Assembly (NCBI GenBank): GCA_946122785.1
Contig: CAMGYJ010000011.1
Coordinates: forward strand, 43,426,513-43,490,512
Direction: 5' to 3'
Length of the DNA stretch: 64,000 nt
Source of the DNA: Linum tenue
Lineage: Eukaryota; Streptophyta; Magnoliopsida; Malpighiales; Linaceae
The notes beneath the pieces were generated by a model. The model did no database searches, was not told the DNA's origin, and saw only the letters and a list, made by a program, of their open reading frames with translations. A program made the position numbers and the translations under genes. How positions within the stretch are numbered: the stretch's first letter is position 1; each line of letters begins with the position of its first letter. Shown piece after piece: positions 44,844-57,102 of the stretch.

Positions 44844-46720
44844 GTGTTTATGAAATGAAGCTGCATTGATTAATCATTTACATATTATTGTGTGTAATCA
44901 TCATTGACAAAAAAAAATATATATGTGGGAGATACTCTTATAATACAAAAAAAAATTAATAGGATATGAAGATTTTCTATAAAGAATTTTGCCACAATCC
45001 CTTCTAATATAGGATTTTGGAAATTCACGTTTAAACATATTTTTTATATTAACAGTTTTTTAATTGTTAACTTTTTTAATTACCAAAAAACGATTTTACG
45101 TAGATACACACTTTTCAGTTATATTTAAGAGAATTTGGATATCAGAGGTTCAAATCCCATAAGCTCACCACAACAATAGGCTAAAAGGGCAAGCTATTTT
45201 AGCCTTCAAATTTTCTCTTCAACCAAGAGGCAAATGGTGGGGCTAAAAGGCTAAAACTCATTTTTGGAGAGCAAATGGGTGGGGGCAAAATATTGGGGGC
45301 TTAAATTTGGGGACCACGGCTGGAAAAGTGGACAGCCAACGGTTGAATGACTGTGACTTGTGCGCCCCAGCGCTGCACTGCACGCGCATGTCCCGCCCAA
45401 TGAAAAGCGCGCGGCTGGCGGTCATCCGACTGTTGGATGTCCCCTTTTTGTTTTGTTCTTTTGTTTGTGGTTGTTTTTAGTTCATTTAAAACCCATTTTC
45501 GGTGAAAATTCATATTGTTTGGCTGCCATTTGACATCAAAATTTTGAAATATTAAATATCGACGGATTAACTTTACAACTGCAGCACTCTTCAAACACAC
45601 TTAAACAAACTCATTTCGTTGTAACTTTCGACCGTTTGATTGCTATTTGAAGACAAAAATATATATTAAAAATTTGGAACGTTCATCCACTTCACTTAAA
45701 AACAAAAGTATTTTCAAAATTGGTCAAATTCTTGAAATTTTTTATGAATGAAGTTCATTCCGGTGTAACTTTCGTCAATTTCAACTAAAACAAAGTATCT
45801 CGGAAATAGTTCAAATTTTATCGGAATGTTCGTATCGAATTATCATTAATAAATAAATATATAATTTAAATTGAAAATATAATTTTAACTATTCTTTATT
45901 TAGGAAAACTAAATAAAAAACATAAAATTATAGCCTCCGGGTTGCAGTCGTTTACTTTTTTGAAGGGACTAGAAGGCCATTCTAATCTTTAGATCCCAAT
46001 TTTTTTAGTCCCGGATTGCGGTTAGTCTTATAGGTTAGGACTTAGGGGTGGGAAACGGTGCAGTCCGGACTATACCGTAGATACGGTATGTGGTCCAGAT
46101 CGATAGGTTCAAACACAGACCATGGACCAAACATTATACTATACAGTACAAAACAGACCACGCCTGTGCGGTCCGGTACAGTCTCGACCAGGTAGACCAT
46201 GTTAAAAAATTTCTCCCTTATTCAGCCCTCAAACCTTTCACTTGTATCTATAAAAATAAACATTTAAGTGACCAATATGCTAGTGAAACAAAAAAATTGT
46301 GATCGTAATTAAATGAGAAGAAATATATAAAAAGAGAAGTGAGTTTTTTTTTTTAATTTTCAAACATTCACTCAAGTCTCCACAGCTCTATCTAGTATCC
46401 CTTAAAACACACACACACTTCAAATAACTTTGTTTCTCTATCCTTCTTTGTGCTACCACTTCTCTCCCTCTCGAGTGATCTGAAGGTTCTCGCAGTTGAT
46501 AACCTTCGTGATACGTCGAGGTCGTTTTGAATCACTAAGATGGTCGTTTATCTCTCAATAATTTTCATTATCTTATCAAGGTGAATGAAATTTTTTTTTT
46601 TTTGGTGTTTATGTTTTATCGACTCTATAGTCTAGATATTGTCGGTGAATATTAATCGTGAATCTTTATGGTTTTTGTGTGGTTCTTTGATAAGGAGATA
46701 ACACATAAGCGATCATTTGG
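44844..46720. other. Intergenic DNA without recognised genes
   Basis: Contains short low-complexity tracts and, from about 46045, words such as GGTGCAGTCCGG resembling ends of worn hAT-type repeats. No gene supported. Confidence 0.4.
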
Positions 46721-46724
46721 ACAA

Positions 46725-46848
46725 TTTTTTTTTTAATAACAGTGATATAGGTTTTATTTTTCAGTGATTAACGTACTACTTAATGGATTCGAACCTGAGA
46801 CCTTCAGGTTCTAGACTAGTGGTATTACCACTAGGTCAAGCCCAATTT
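46725..46848 (-). mobile_element. tRNA-derived SINE (about 125 bp)
   Basis: On the minus strand a tRNA-like head carries an A box (TGACCTAGTGGTAA) and a perfect B box (GGTTCGAATCC). A short body follows, ending in an A-run (T-run 46725-46734 on plus). AAATTG on both sides may be the target duplication. It does not fold as a complete tRNA, so SINE is preferred. Confidence 0.55.
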
Positions 46849-47454
46849 GTTTACTCTCAACTGGATGAAGAATCAACTATCTTTGTTCTTCACATACACC
46901 AATGGAGGTATTTAGTGTTATTGTGGTATGAGTTAGTAGGTAGTGTGTCACGGTCTGTTACGATTTATTGTGGTAGATCGCGGTCTAGACCACATCAGAC
47001 CACACATTAAAGAACGAGACCGCAAACCAGACCAGATTATAGTTCTGGTCTCACGATCCAAACCAAACCATATGATAAGATCTATACCGCGGTTCCCTAT
47101 ACGGTTTGATCTTAGCTAGATTCCCTAGGTTAGGTATTATATGATGGATTTAAGAAAAGAAATACGATTATTCAAACTACGTACACCCGCAATATTGAAT
47201 GAAACCTCACCATCACCACATCCCCATGGTCTGCCACGACTACCCCACGCCCGCTCCATCACTATCATCGCCGCCCACAATCTCCAACATGTATAGTTGC
47301 TAGATGAATACATGGGTCAACTAGATGTATAAGTATTAGTATGTGCATGCTCAATTAACTAGGTTGCACCAAACATGTCACACTATATGTTTGTTTGATA
47401 GTTTGAGATGTGTTTTCTAAAAAGAGGTGGAAAGCAATAATTGAGTCCATAAAA
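46849..47454. other. Intergenic stretch before copia-3
   Basis: Contains reiterated GGTCT/AGACC words near 46945-47110, again like worn hAT ends. No gene. Confidence 0.4.
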
Positions 47455-47459
47455 GCACT

Positions 47460-47774
47460 TGAAGTGACTGTTACGACGTCACATTAGTAGCAGCCGATGG
47501 GACATGGGTCGAAGCCCATTCTCTTTTTTGTTTTGGCCCATGCAACGTGCATGCCTTCTTCCAGAGGCTTGGCACCGAAACCCTAGTTGAATGTACAAGG
47601 GCATGAGTTTTATCTCACATATATATTTGTAACCTGTAATCGGCTGAACTACTAATGAAAAAGGCTGAGATAACATAACTTCTCCGTGGAGTAAGCTCAT
47701 TCACACCGAATGAGACGAACCACGTAAATACCGTGTGTTGTTCCTTTTTGTTTTCGTTATTGTAAATTCTTTCA
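47460..47774 (+). repeat. Copia-3 5' LTR
   Basis: TGAAGTGACTGTTACGACG...AATTCTTTCA; CACATATATATTTG near 47620 is a possible TATA region. Confidence 0.95.
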
Positions 47775-47812
47775 TGGTATCAGAGCTGGTTTTCTAAACC
47801 TAAGCTTTTAGG

Positions 47813-50800
47813 ATGAGCGACGGCACGACCAGTGATCCGAATCGTGCGCTACTCAACACAGGCGGCAATGGCGGAGGAGGACAGATCCCTTCGGTGATCC
47901 CCGCGACGTTGAGGATGCAAGCGTCAGATAATCCTGGTCAGATGTTTGTCGGTGAGCTGTTGAATGACTCCAATTATGGAGAATGGGCTACTGATATGAC
48001 AGAAGCCTTGATTGCCAAGAATAAACTTGGTCTTGTGGATGGCACGATTGCGCGCCCGGAGGAGGCTGGTGCAATCCAGGATGCCTGGGTTCAGTGTGAT
48101 GCCCTTGTCAAGGGATGGTTGAAGACCGCCATGGACAAGGAGGTCAGGAGTTCGATCCGATATGCCAAGACAGCCCGGGAGATTTGGATCGATCTCGAAT
48201 CACGTTTTGGACGTGGCTCGGCTGCTCGTGCGTATGAGTTGCGCCAAAACCTGAGTCTGCTTCGGCAAGAAAAGCTAAGTGTTTCTACCTTTTTCACCAA
48301 ACTTCGTTCCATCTGGGAGGAGATGCAAGCGATTACCCCTGTTCCGCGTTGTAAATGCGGCCTCTGTACCTGTGACATTGGGCGGACAGTCATGGACAAT
48401 CTGGAGAATGAACATCTCTTTGATTTTCTTATGGGACTTGGGGATGCATTTGCCACAGTCAAGACCCAAATTCTGTCCATGAAACCCACGCCAAAGCTTA
48501 GTGAAGCTTACAGGTTGGTGTCCACAGAAGAGCAACAGAGACAAATAGCCGCAAACAGAAAACCGAGTGTCGATGCTGCTGCCTTTCAGGCCAAACGCAA
48601 TCGGGATGATGGAGATCGCGGCCGCCGCGAAGACAAACCTGATCGTCATAAACGAGATGAGCGCGGGGGGAGTCCAGATCGCAAAGCGGCAGTTCGTTGT
48701 AGTCACTTCCAGAAGCTTGGGCATTCCAAGGAAACTTGTTTCCAAATAATTGGCTACCCGGAGAGGCGCCCCCGTTCTGGTGATCGTGAGGAACGATCTC
48801 GTGGAAATCGTCCTGGCAAGGCACGCGCGGCCCAATCCTCTGCAGGCGTGACTATTCCTGGTCTCAGCCCCGACCAGGTGCAACAACTACTCCAATTTAT
48901 CAACCAGAATGGCGCTGGCGGCACTGGTTCGTCACATGGTTCCTTCGAGCCGCAGGTTAACATGGCTGGTAAGCTTCCTTCCGACTCTGAGTGGATTATT
49001 GATTCCGGTTGTAATGAATATATAACTCATGATGCATCGTTATTGGAAAACTTGAACGAGGTGTCTGGGTACTTGCCTGTTAACATTCCGAATGGAGACA
49101 GCGTAGCAGTCAAGCATGTTGGTGATCTCAGTTTATCCAACGGGATGAAGCTCAGCCGAGTCTTGAGCATTCCATTGTTTAAGTGCAATCTCTTGTCCGT
49201 CAGTCGGCTAACACATGATTTTGATGTGGCATTAATATTTTTGCGGGATTTCTGCGTCATTCAGGACTCACACTCCAAGAAGACGATTGGGACGGGTCAG
49301 CTTCGTGATGGACTTTATTATCTTCGGCTTTTTGGGGCTCAAGGATCTCATGCTATGGTTGCCAGTGGTGATGCGCGAATGGGGGAGCTATGGCATTCCA
49401 GGCTTGGTCATCCTTCGCCGAAGAAGAGCTCTTTTCTAGCTATTCCAAATAAATGTCCGGTTGCATCTTGTGATTCTTGTATGCGAGCTAAACAAACACG
49501 GACGCCTTTTCCTAAGCACTCCACAAAGACCAGTCGTTGTTTTGAGATTATTCATGTTGATATTTGGGGCAGTTTCAAGGTCCCTACTTCGGATAAAGCA
49601 CGTTATTTTCTCACGATAGTGTATGATTTCAGTCGTGCTACTTGGGTTTATTTGATGAGTTATAAGTCTGATGTTGAAGGGTATTTGAAGATGTTCATTA
49701 ACATGGTTGGTACGCAGTTTAATCAGCAGGTTGCATGTATCCAGGCCGACAATGGACTTGAGTTCCAGACTGCAGGATTGAAAACCTTTTATGCCGATCG
49801 GGGGATCATCCTTCGCACTTCATGCACCGATACGCCCCAACAGAATGGGGTGGTTGAGCGTAAGCACAGACATTTGCTCGAAACCGCTCGGGCTCTACGT
49901 TTTCGTGCCAACATTGCTCTTCGGTTTTGGGGAGAATGTGTACTGACGACCACTTACTTGATCAACCGTATGCCATCCAAGGTACTTCAGAATCGGACTC
50001 CATATGAAGTTTTGCTGCGTAAATCACCCTCTTATAATCATCTGCGTATACTTGGATGCTTAGCTTATGGGAAAGACACTCACCATGGGCTTTCAAAGTT
50101 TGATGAGCGTGGTCGTCGTTCCGTGTTCATGCGATATCAGGCATTTCAGAAAGGCTATCGCCTTTATGACTTGACTACTCGTACTTTTTATACCAGCCGT
50201 GACGTTCATTTTGTGGAGGATGTTTTTCCCTTCCACGATCAACACTCTTCGATACGCCCTTCTATTCCCACGGCGCCTCCTGTTGCTGCTCCTGTGGAGG
50301 ATGTCCCAGTCTCCACAGCGCCTCTCTCTGCTGACCAGGATGGTTCGACGGCAGCTCCCCTAGAGCCCAGCTCCCCTACTCCAGCTGTGGAGCCCGAGCT
50401 CGGCCCCTCTTCTCCAGCTGCGGAGCCAGCTTCCTCTTCGGTTGCGGAACCTGCCGCAGTTCCTCGTCGCGGTGACCGGCGCCGTCAAGTTCCTCGCAAG
50501 TTTGATGGCTACGACGTTGAGCTCCCTCCGTCGAATGTCCCCTATCCTATGAGTCACTACGTGAATTACGATGGCTTTGCTCCTCACCATCGCAGCTTTC
50601 TTGCGGCGGTGTCCAGCCATTTTGAACCTGCTCATTTTCGCGAGGCAATGCGCGATCCTGAGTGGCGCAGCGCCATGCAGCGCGAGATCGACGCCCTCCT
50701 TGCCAATGGCACGTGGTCTCTCGTCTCTTTACCCCATGGTAAGAAGGTGGTGGCGTGTCGTTGGGTCTACAAGATTAAATACAAGGCTGATGGGAGTATT

Positions 50801-52189
50801 GAGCGGTATAAAGCTCGCCTTGTCGCCAAGGGTTTTACCCAGACTGAAGGTATCGATTACCATGATACATTCGCGCCTGTTGCGAAACTGGTTAGTGTTC
50901 GTGCACTTCTTTGTGTTGCCGCAGCTCGAGGGTGGACTGTTCATCAGCTTGACGTTGATAATGCTTTCTTGCACGGTGATCTTCAGGAGGAAGTTTACAT
51001 GCAAATTCCTCCTGGTTTTGCAGCGCCAGGGGACTCTCGCGTTTTTCGTCTTCATAAGTCCATTTATGGCTTGAAGCAGGCGTCCCGGAATTGGTACGCC
51101 AAGTTTACTTCTACTCTCCTTGAGCTCGGTTTCCAGCGTTCCCGTGCTGACTACTCCCTGTTTACTCGTCGGCATCATGGCACGTATGTCGTCGCGTTAA
51201 TTTATGTTGACGATGTCATTCTAGCTGGGGATGACCTCGGTTTTATTCAGACTGTTAAGGACCAGTTGCATAATCGTTTTGGCATTAAGAATTTGGGTCC
51301 CTTGAAGTATTTTCTTGGCATCGAAGTGGCCCGTTCTCGGCATGGTATTGCATTAAGTCAGAGGAAGTATACTTTGGATTTGTTACGTGACAGTGGTCTC
51401 ACCGGCAGCCTTCCTAGTCGTTTCCCCATTGAGCAACATCACCAGCTCACTCGGCCCCCTGATTCCACGAGTCCCGGTGTTTCCCTCGATGATGCTGCAG
51501 CCTATCGTCGTCTTATCGGGCGGCTTCAATATCTCACTGTCACTCGCCCCGACATTGTTTATGCAGTCAACATTCTCAGCCGTTCGGTGCATGATCCCTC
51601 TCCTGATCACATTGCTGGTGCGGAGCGCGTTCTTCGTTACCTGAAATATGCTCCAGGACAGGGTATTTTTCTTCCGACGTCCGGTACACTCACATTACGA
51701 GCCTATTGTGACGCTGATTGGGGTGGCTGTTAGACTACCCGTCGTTCTACCTCTGGGTACTTTGTCACTTTGGGTGATGCTCCCATTTCTTGGCGTACCA
51801 AGAAACAGTCCGTTGTTGCCCGTTCATCGGCTGAGGCAGAGTATCGCGCCATGGCTGGTGCTGTCAGTGAAGTGCTCTGGCTTCGAGCTCTCCTTCGCGA
51901 TCTTGGCGTGGTTTCTCCTGGCCCGACGGTCCTTTCTTGTGACAATCAAGCTGCTTTACATATTGCAGCTAACCCTGTGTTTCATGAACGTACGAAACAC
52001 GTCGAGATGGACTGTTATTTTGTCCGCGAGCATGTCACCTCTGGTGCGATAATTCCTCAGAAAGTTTTCTCCACCGATCAGCTCGCTGACATTTTTACCA
52101 AGGGACTTACTGGTGATCGTTTTCATGCGCTTCTTTCCAAGCTGGGCATTTGTGACCTCCATGCCTCAGCTTGTGGGGGAGTGAAGTGA
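47813..52189 (+). pseudogene. Copia-3 Gag-Pol polyprotein with one in-frame stop
   Basis: ATG at 47813, 38 bases after the LTR, opens 1306 codons to TAG 51731-51733. The same frame then continues to TGA 52187-52189, about 1458 residues in all. Order: gag UBN2 (YGEWATDMTEALIAKNKLG); knuckle region CSHFQKLGHSKETC, whose second Cys is Phe; protease WIIDSGCNEYITHD; integrase zinc finger HSRLGHPSPKK..CDSCMRAK and core HVDIWGSFK, ADNGLEF, QQNGVVERKHR; a Pro/Ala-rich linker; RT with YKARLVAKGFTQTEGIDY, SIYGLKQASRNWY and intact YVDDVILAGDD; RNase H DADWGGC, stop, then SSAEAEYRAMAGA. The stop follows the conserved GC of RNase H. Without readthrough the last 152 residues, most of RNase H, are lost. Confidence 0.93.
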
Positions 52190-52496
52190 CTGTTACGACG
52201 TCACATTAGTAGCAGCCGATGGGACATGGGTCGAAGCCCATTCTCTTTTTTGTTTTGGCCCATGCAACGTGCATGCCTTCTTCCAGAGGCTTGGCACCGA
52301 AACCCTAGTTGAATGTACAAGGGCATGATTTTTATCTCACATATATATTTGTAACCTGTAATCGGCTGAACTACTAATGAAAAAGGCTGAGATAGCATAA
52401 CTTCTCCGTGGAGTAAGCTCATTCACACCAAATGAGACGAACCACGTAAATACCGTGTGTTGTTCCTTTTTGTTTTCGTTATTGTCAATTCTTTAA
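52182..52496 (+). repeat. Copia-3 3' LTR
   Basis: 315 bp; about five substitutions from the 5' copy, including the terminal CA to AA. The gag-pol stop codon lies inside its first eight bases. Confidence 0.95.
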
Positions 52497-52501
52497 GCAC
52501 T

Positions 52502-53348
52502 AGTTAACGATTTTGAAGTCTTCACATAAATCATCTTTAGAAAATAAAAAGTTCATGGACACCATGCAACATATAAAGTAATGAGATTTTGATATACATA
52601 TAACTAGCGTTTACCCGACCCGTTGGTCGGATGAATTTTGCTTTATTTCTTTTATAGTATTTGATTTAATTAATTTGTTCATATTTTAGATGATTTGGAA
52701 TTTTTTAAATAATTTATTGTCAATTTGAAATATTTTTTCGTGCTACTTGTCGATTGTGACATTAATGATAATTAGTTGTATATATTTGTGTTGATCAGGA
52801 TATCCTTAGATTAATAATGCTTATATTTTTATTTCTATTTCATACGAAATTTTGCACTTCCTATCGTTGACATAAATTGTTTAAAAATTCTTTCTTCCTA
52901 ATATTTTGCATTACTAACTTTCTTTGCATAACCATCACCTGAAAAAAATCCCCAACATCATCCAATCCAATATCAAAACCATCGCTAATTTGGAAAAGCA
53001 ACAACCATGCAACAGTCCTGAAATACTCAATAATGTACTTGAAATCAGCAGATTTGTTTTAGAATGCTAGTGTCAAATTAATCACAAAATACCACCAAGT
53101 CGAGAAAGATGAGAAAGAAATGTTTCCAAAAGCATTCCCACTATCAATCCTACTGATATCGTTTCTCGCCAACAATTCTTAAATGATGGTGGCGCTCCAA
53201 AGAGTAGTGATGTAGTTGGGTTAGGCAATTCTTCTTGAAGACACCCTCTGACTACAATGTTGGACCCAGGATTCAACGGAAAAACTCTCCATCCATCCTT
53301 ATGCACACCATGCGAAAGAAGGAATTGCGGTTCGTCGAGAGGAGGTGG
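52502..53348. other. AT-rich intergenic stretch
   Basis: No gene. AACTAGCGTTTACCCGACCC near 52604 resembles a common dispersed plant repeat start, but no second end was found. Confidence 0.4.
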
Positions 53349-53858
53349 GGATGACAAAAGTATCCGCAACCGCAGATATCCGCCCGAATCCAACTTAATT
53401 GGGTAGGGTAAAATCTGAATCCGAATATTGCGGGTAATAGGTGAGCATGATTTTCTAACTATCCAACCCGAACCCTCCGATTACACACATGCATATGTAT
53501 TTTGTCTAGATATAATCATTAATTTTTCTCTAACATATTTTATATTTAGCATATAAATATGATATTTTCATAAAATTGTGTTATTTTAATTAATTTTCTT
53601 CATTCTAGTGAATTATTGTCATACCTTTTCACTTATGTAATGTGAGAATATGTGTGAATGTTAACATATTGGTTGGAGTTATAAAGAGAAATTATTATCC
53701 ATGGATAAATGTGGATACCCGAAACCCGAACGGGTATGAGCATTGTTTTGATTTTTTTACCCGTTTCTTATGTGGATACGGGTATGGGCAAAACCCAAAC
53801 TATTTTTGGTAGGGTAACAGATACGCACTATCCGTCCCGACACAACCTGTTGTCATCC
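53349..53858. mobile_element. hAT-like non-autonomous element (about 510 bp)
   Basis: Short inverted ends GGATGACAA / TTGTCATCC bracket sequence full of ACCCGAA and GGGTA words. The inner part is related to 8325-8510. No clear 8-base duplication survives, so the family call is by resemblance. Confidence 0.6.
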
Positions 53859-54265
53859 AGATAAAAATAATGATATGCAATAAAAACATTAAAATGAAAT
53901 TTATTTAGTTATATAAATGATAGATGGAAGTTTAATTAAAATGGAAATGTATAGGTTACACTTTCATTCAAGTGTGTGTCAGATTCTCTTAATTTCTCTA
54001 GAAAAATACCATACCATTATTTATTTATTTTTTTCACGATAAAATTTATTTCTTTTGGTCATAAATTTATAAGATGATTGAAATTTTAAATAGGAAATAA
54101 TTAAAAACCCAATATGATTTTTTAATCTGTGGGGAATACTTTATCAAACTGCTCTAATATAATTTAAGACATGTCTCATAAATTATAAAGAACGAAAAAT
54201 GAATCATCAAAAATAGATGATCAATTCCATGTCTGTGGCCACACTTTCCCATATATATTACTAAT
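53859..54265. other. AT-rich intergenic stretch
   Basis: Nothing recognised. Confidence 0.5.
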
Positions 54266-54269
54266 ACGT

Positions 54270-55690
54270 AAATTGTCTAAAGATAATCATATATGTCATC
54301 CTTTCTTTTAGCTTGGCAGAGTACCCGGTAGCAATAATCTGACTCACATATTGACCATCTTCAATGCCATCAACCCATGATACAACATGGGTCTGCTGTT
54401 CCACTCGATTCTCAATTCCACAAATCTGCTACAAATGATGGTTCCCATCAGTTGCAAACATAAATAATGGACGGAAAAGTTAAATTTTTAGGGGAAAGAA
54501 AGCAGAAAGAGAGGAACTCATCTGAGAATTAAAGAGTTGAAACTCCTTCGCAATAAGTTCCCTCTGCCTCGGATCTCACCAATATCCGCTGCAGTTCCCC
54601 TTCATCGTGGATCTTTGAATGTCTTACTCTGACTCTTAAACTTCCTATCAAGACCATCCCTACTTCTGTGACCAAGCTGTAAAAAAGTCACCCTAACCAA
54701 ACCGACGAATCATGTTCAGTAACCGTATATTGAACAAATATTTACATGACAAATGGAAATACGAACTAAGTAAAAAGACCAACCTAGATAACGCTGAAAT
54801 CCTTCTCTACTATCACTCACCTCAAATCCAGCCTCCTCCTCAGTTCTCTTGCACTGCATGAGATGAGACACATAGATTTCTCACCAAAACTACACATTTC
54901 AAATATTTTGAAAAATTTAGGACTGTATAGTCTTAAACTGGCTAATGAAGTACTTGGTACAATGGTACTGTCCCCTACTCTCTCTATCAATTTTGGGTAC
55001 CTATTTCCCTACAAAAGAAAGTAAAACCTTCTTCTGGGGCTATACCAATTGCAAAGTCCTGCCCCTGCCCTTCCCTCAACTTGAAAAAGACAACAGCAAC
55101 ATCAAAGCTTTGTTGTCTTTCACTTCCCTCCCCACCTTCCTTCCTTCCATAGAAACTTCTGCTAATAGGGTTCTATCTTTTCTGAGTAGTGAGTAGTTCC
55201 TTCCTTCCTTCCCCCACCACATAAAACAATATCGTCATTTTCCATGTTGAAGAATCAGGACTTTACTGTCACAAAGTAAGAAGAAAATGAATACTCAAAA
55301 TAGGAGAGGAAAAACTATAAGATATATGTATGGGTCAGGATGCTAGTAGCGATACTGTATGTTTTGTTCATGGTTAGGTGGGGGATTGATCCATCACACA
55401 TCAATAAGCTCTGCAATTACCTAGTATGTATATATGTGTAGACAAAAAATTGGTTCGTCAATTTCTTCTTGGCAGAAAAGGTCCTTGAATAGCAACTGAA
55501 ATATAATTGTTTCATGTAAGTGGATACCATTTGGCTGTATCCTTGTTTGCTTTAGGAGCTCTAGGCAATTTTCTACTTCTACCCACGGGTCAAAAACCAT
55601 TTTTCGGGCTCTTTTCTACCATAGATTTATTAGCCTTCATATTACTGCTAAATGCTTGAAGGACATGGTTAGTTCGAAGAGTTTTCTGCA
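54270..55690 (-). other. Possible coding exons of an unassigned minus-strand gene or relic
   Basis: Three minus-strand pieces look exon-like. One at about 54280-54428, after a CAG acceptor, reads ENRVEQQTHVVSWVDGIEDG then QYVSQIIATGYSAKLKER. A short piece at about 54830-54862 (CKRTEEEAGFE) has acceptor and GTGAGT donor. One at about 55540-55687 (KTLRTNHVLQAFSSNMKANK) has an internal stop and a possible C-terminus KDTAKWYPLT. I do not recognise the family. They could be ends of a decayed gene that lies beside the HisRS fragment. Confidence 0.25.
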
Positions 55691-56680
55691 AAAAAAAGGG
55701 TTAGATGATTATATCTCTATTTTGTTCAACTGGCGATCTCTAGCATCCAAAGAATCCATGAGACGATACTTTGAACGACTAATTTGACGAACCTACCAAT
55801 TAGCTTGAACCTACAGAAACCATCTCAGAATAGCAACAATTGACATGCAGAGGAACCCAAAGAGATGTAAAAGAGTAAAACATGGTAATTGTACCAAACA
55901 ACCAAGAAAACCTGAGATTAAGGAACCCCAAAATCAAATAACAAACTGATACTGCTAAACTTCAATTTCAGGACAACCGGCCACTATAGCATCATCACCA
56001 TTAAAGCACAAACTTAACTGAAGTCACTCTTCAAACTTCCAACCGAAATTCCAACTGAAACCCCAATTCCCAAACTGACCCTTTCAACTAATCAAAACCT
56101 TGCTAATGAAACGACTTCCCCTCTTCCCTTGGCCGCCAGGTAAGGGCGCCACAGTTGGGGAACCACCAGAAGGTGAGATTCCAGGTGTCGGTGATGGAGC
56201 AACCGACTTAACAGCTATAGAGAAATTAGGTATTAGAAAACGCTCACCTCTGAACCCTTGAGCCGTCCACACCAAACTCCATCCCGACAACTATTGAGCT
56301 ACCCACTCTTTTATCGATTTCTAGGTTTTGCACAATCACAATTGTGAGGTCAATAAAGAAGAGGTAATTGAAATGGTTGCGTAGGTATTCAACAATTTGA
56401 AAGCAGGCAAACTCATAATTACATGAAACCCTCGAAATGACTTACACAAAGGGAAACCAATTGTCCGTTGATAGGCATTAATTGTAGTCATGAGATTGTC
56501 AATTTTGCCATATCAACCTCACAACATCAGCTCCTAATCACTTATGAGATGTCTCAAAAGTCGGAAGCACTCTCTAGCCCATTCACTTTTAGCTTTCTAA
56601 TTCCCAGAGTTTGATTAATTGGGGGGGAAAAATCTTGGCGAGAAGGTTTTCTATTTTTGGTAATACATTCATCATCTTAC
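55691..56680. other. Stretch without a supported gene
   Basis: A minus-strand frame at 56084-56290 (SPSGGSPTVAPLPGGQG tail) is Pro/Gly/Ser-rich but matches nothing I know. Confidence 0.35.
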
Positions 56681-57102
56681 CTGGTTCCTGTCCTTCTGAA
56701 CCTGCTCCATTATAGCAATTCGATCCCCAGGCTGACTCCAACAGCAGGGACTTGCTTGGTGCCAAACATGCCGATAAGGTTGTCATAACGCCCACCAGCC
56801 GCAATCGAACCAACCTGAAAGGATCAATACATTAGACCAGACTTATTGACAAACAAAATCCCATATCAAAGTTGGAGTAACAGAACGGCAATGATAATAA
56901 CGCACTTGTGTAGTTCCTTTGAAGACAGCCTCGTATATGACTCCAGTATAGTAATCAAGCCATCTGGCAAGGCTCAAGTCAAAAACAACTTTGCTAATGC
57001 ACTTTGAACGGTCCAAAGCTTCAAAAAGAATATCCAGTTCATCCAGATAGCTACACACCTGAACCGACGATGAAGCTGCTAGGAAGCTATTTTGCAGAAA
57101 AG
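56681..57102 (-). pseudogene. Histidyl-tRNA synthetase fragment (two exons)
   Basis: The minus strand carries exon pieces of cytosolic-type class II HisRS, which charges tRNA-His. The first (about 56906-57102) reads ELDILFEALDRSKC, KVVFDLSLARWLDYYTGVIY. The second (56681-56814) reads [20 protein letters not shown] and [12 protein letters not shown]. They are joined by a 91-bp intron with a GTGCGT donor and CAG acceptor. Damage includes an extra VCSY before the first, a G to W change in the conserved histidine-binding motif ARGLDYYTG, and a frame-breaking deletion after GIE that removes the expected ERV(F) and leads to an early stop. No other HisRS exon is visible within the window, so it is a truncated genomic fragment, not a retrocopy. 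Confidence 0.85.

Larger units (their letters stand above)
47460..52496 (+). mobile_element. Copia-3 LTR retrotransposon, almost intact
   Basis: LTRs 47460-47774 and 52182-52496 (315 bp each) differ at about five positions. The target duplication GCACT is exact (47455-47459, 52497-52501). The primer-binding site TGGTATCAGAGC immediately follows the 5' LTR (47775-47786), and a purine tract TTGTGGGGGAG precedes the 3' LTR. The element is 5037 bp, a normal full length, with a complete gag-pol frame apart from one nonsense codon. Confidence 0.97.

Noticed and set aside
45144..45175. B-box-like GGTTCAAATCCC as a tRNA or SINE
   Set aside because: No A box, acceptor stem or A-tail at the right distance.
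46783..46848. Functional tRNA on the minus strand
   Set aside because: A and B boxes are present but acceptor and anticodon stems do not pair; better explained as a SINE head.
54945..55196. 83-codon plus-strand frame
   Set aside because: No family features, low-complexity end, nothing supporting transcription.
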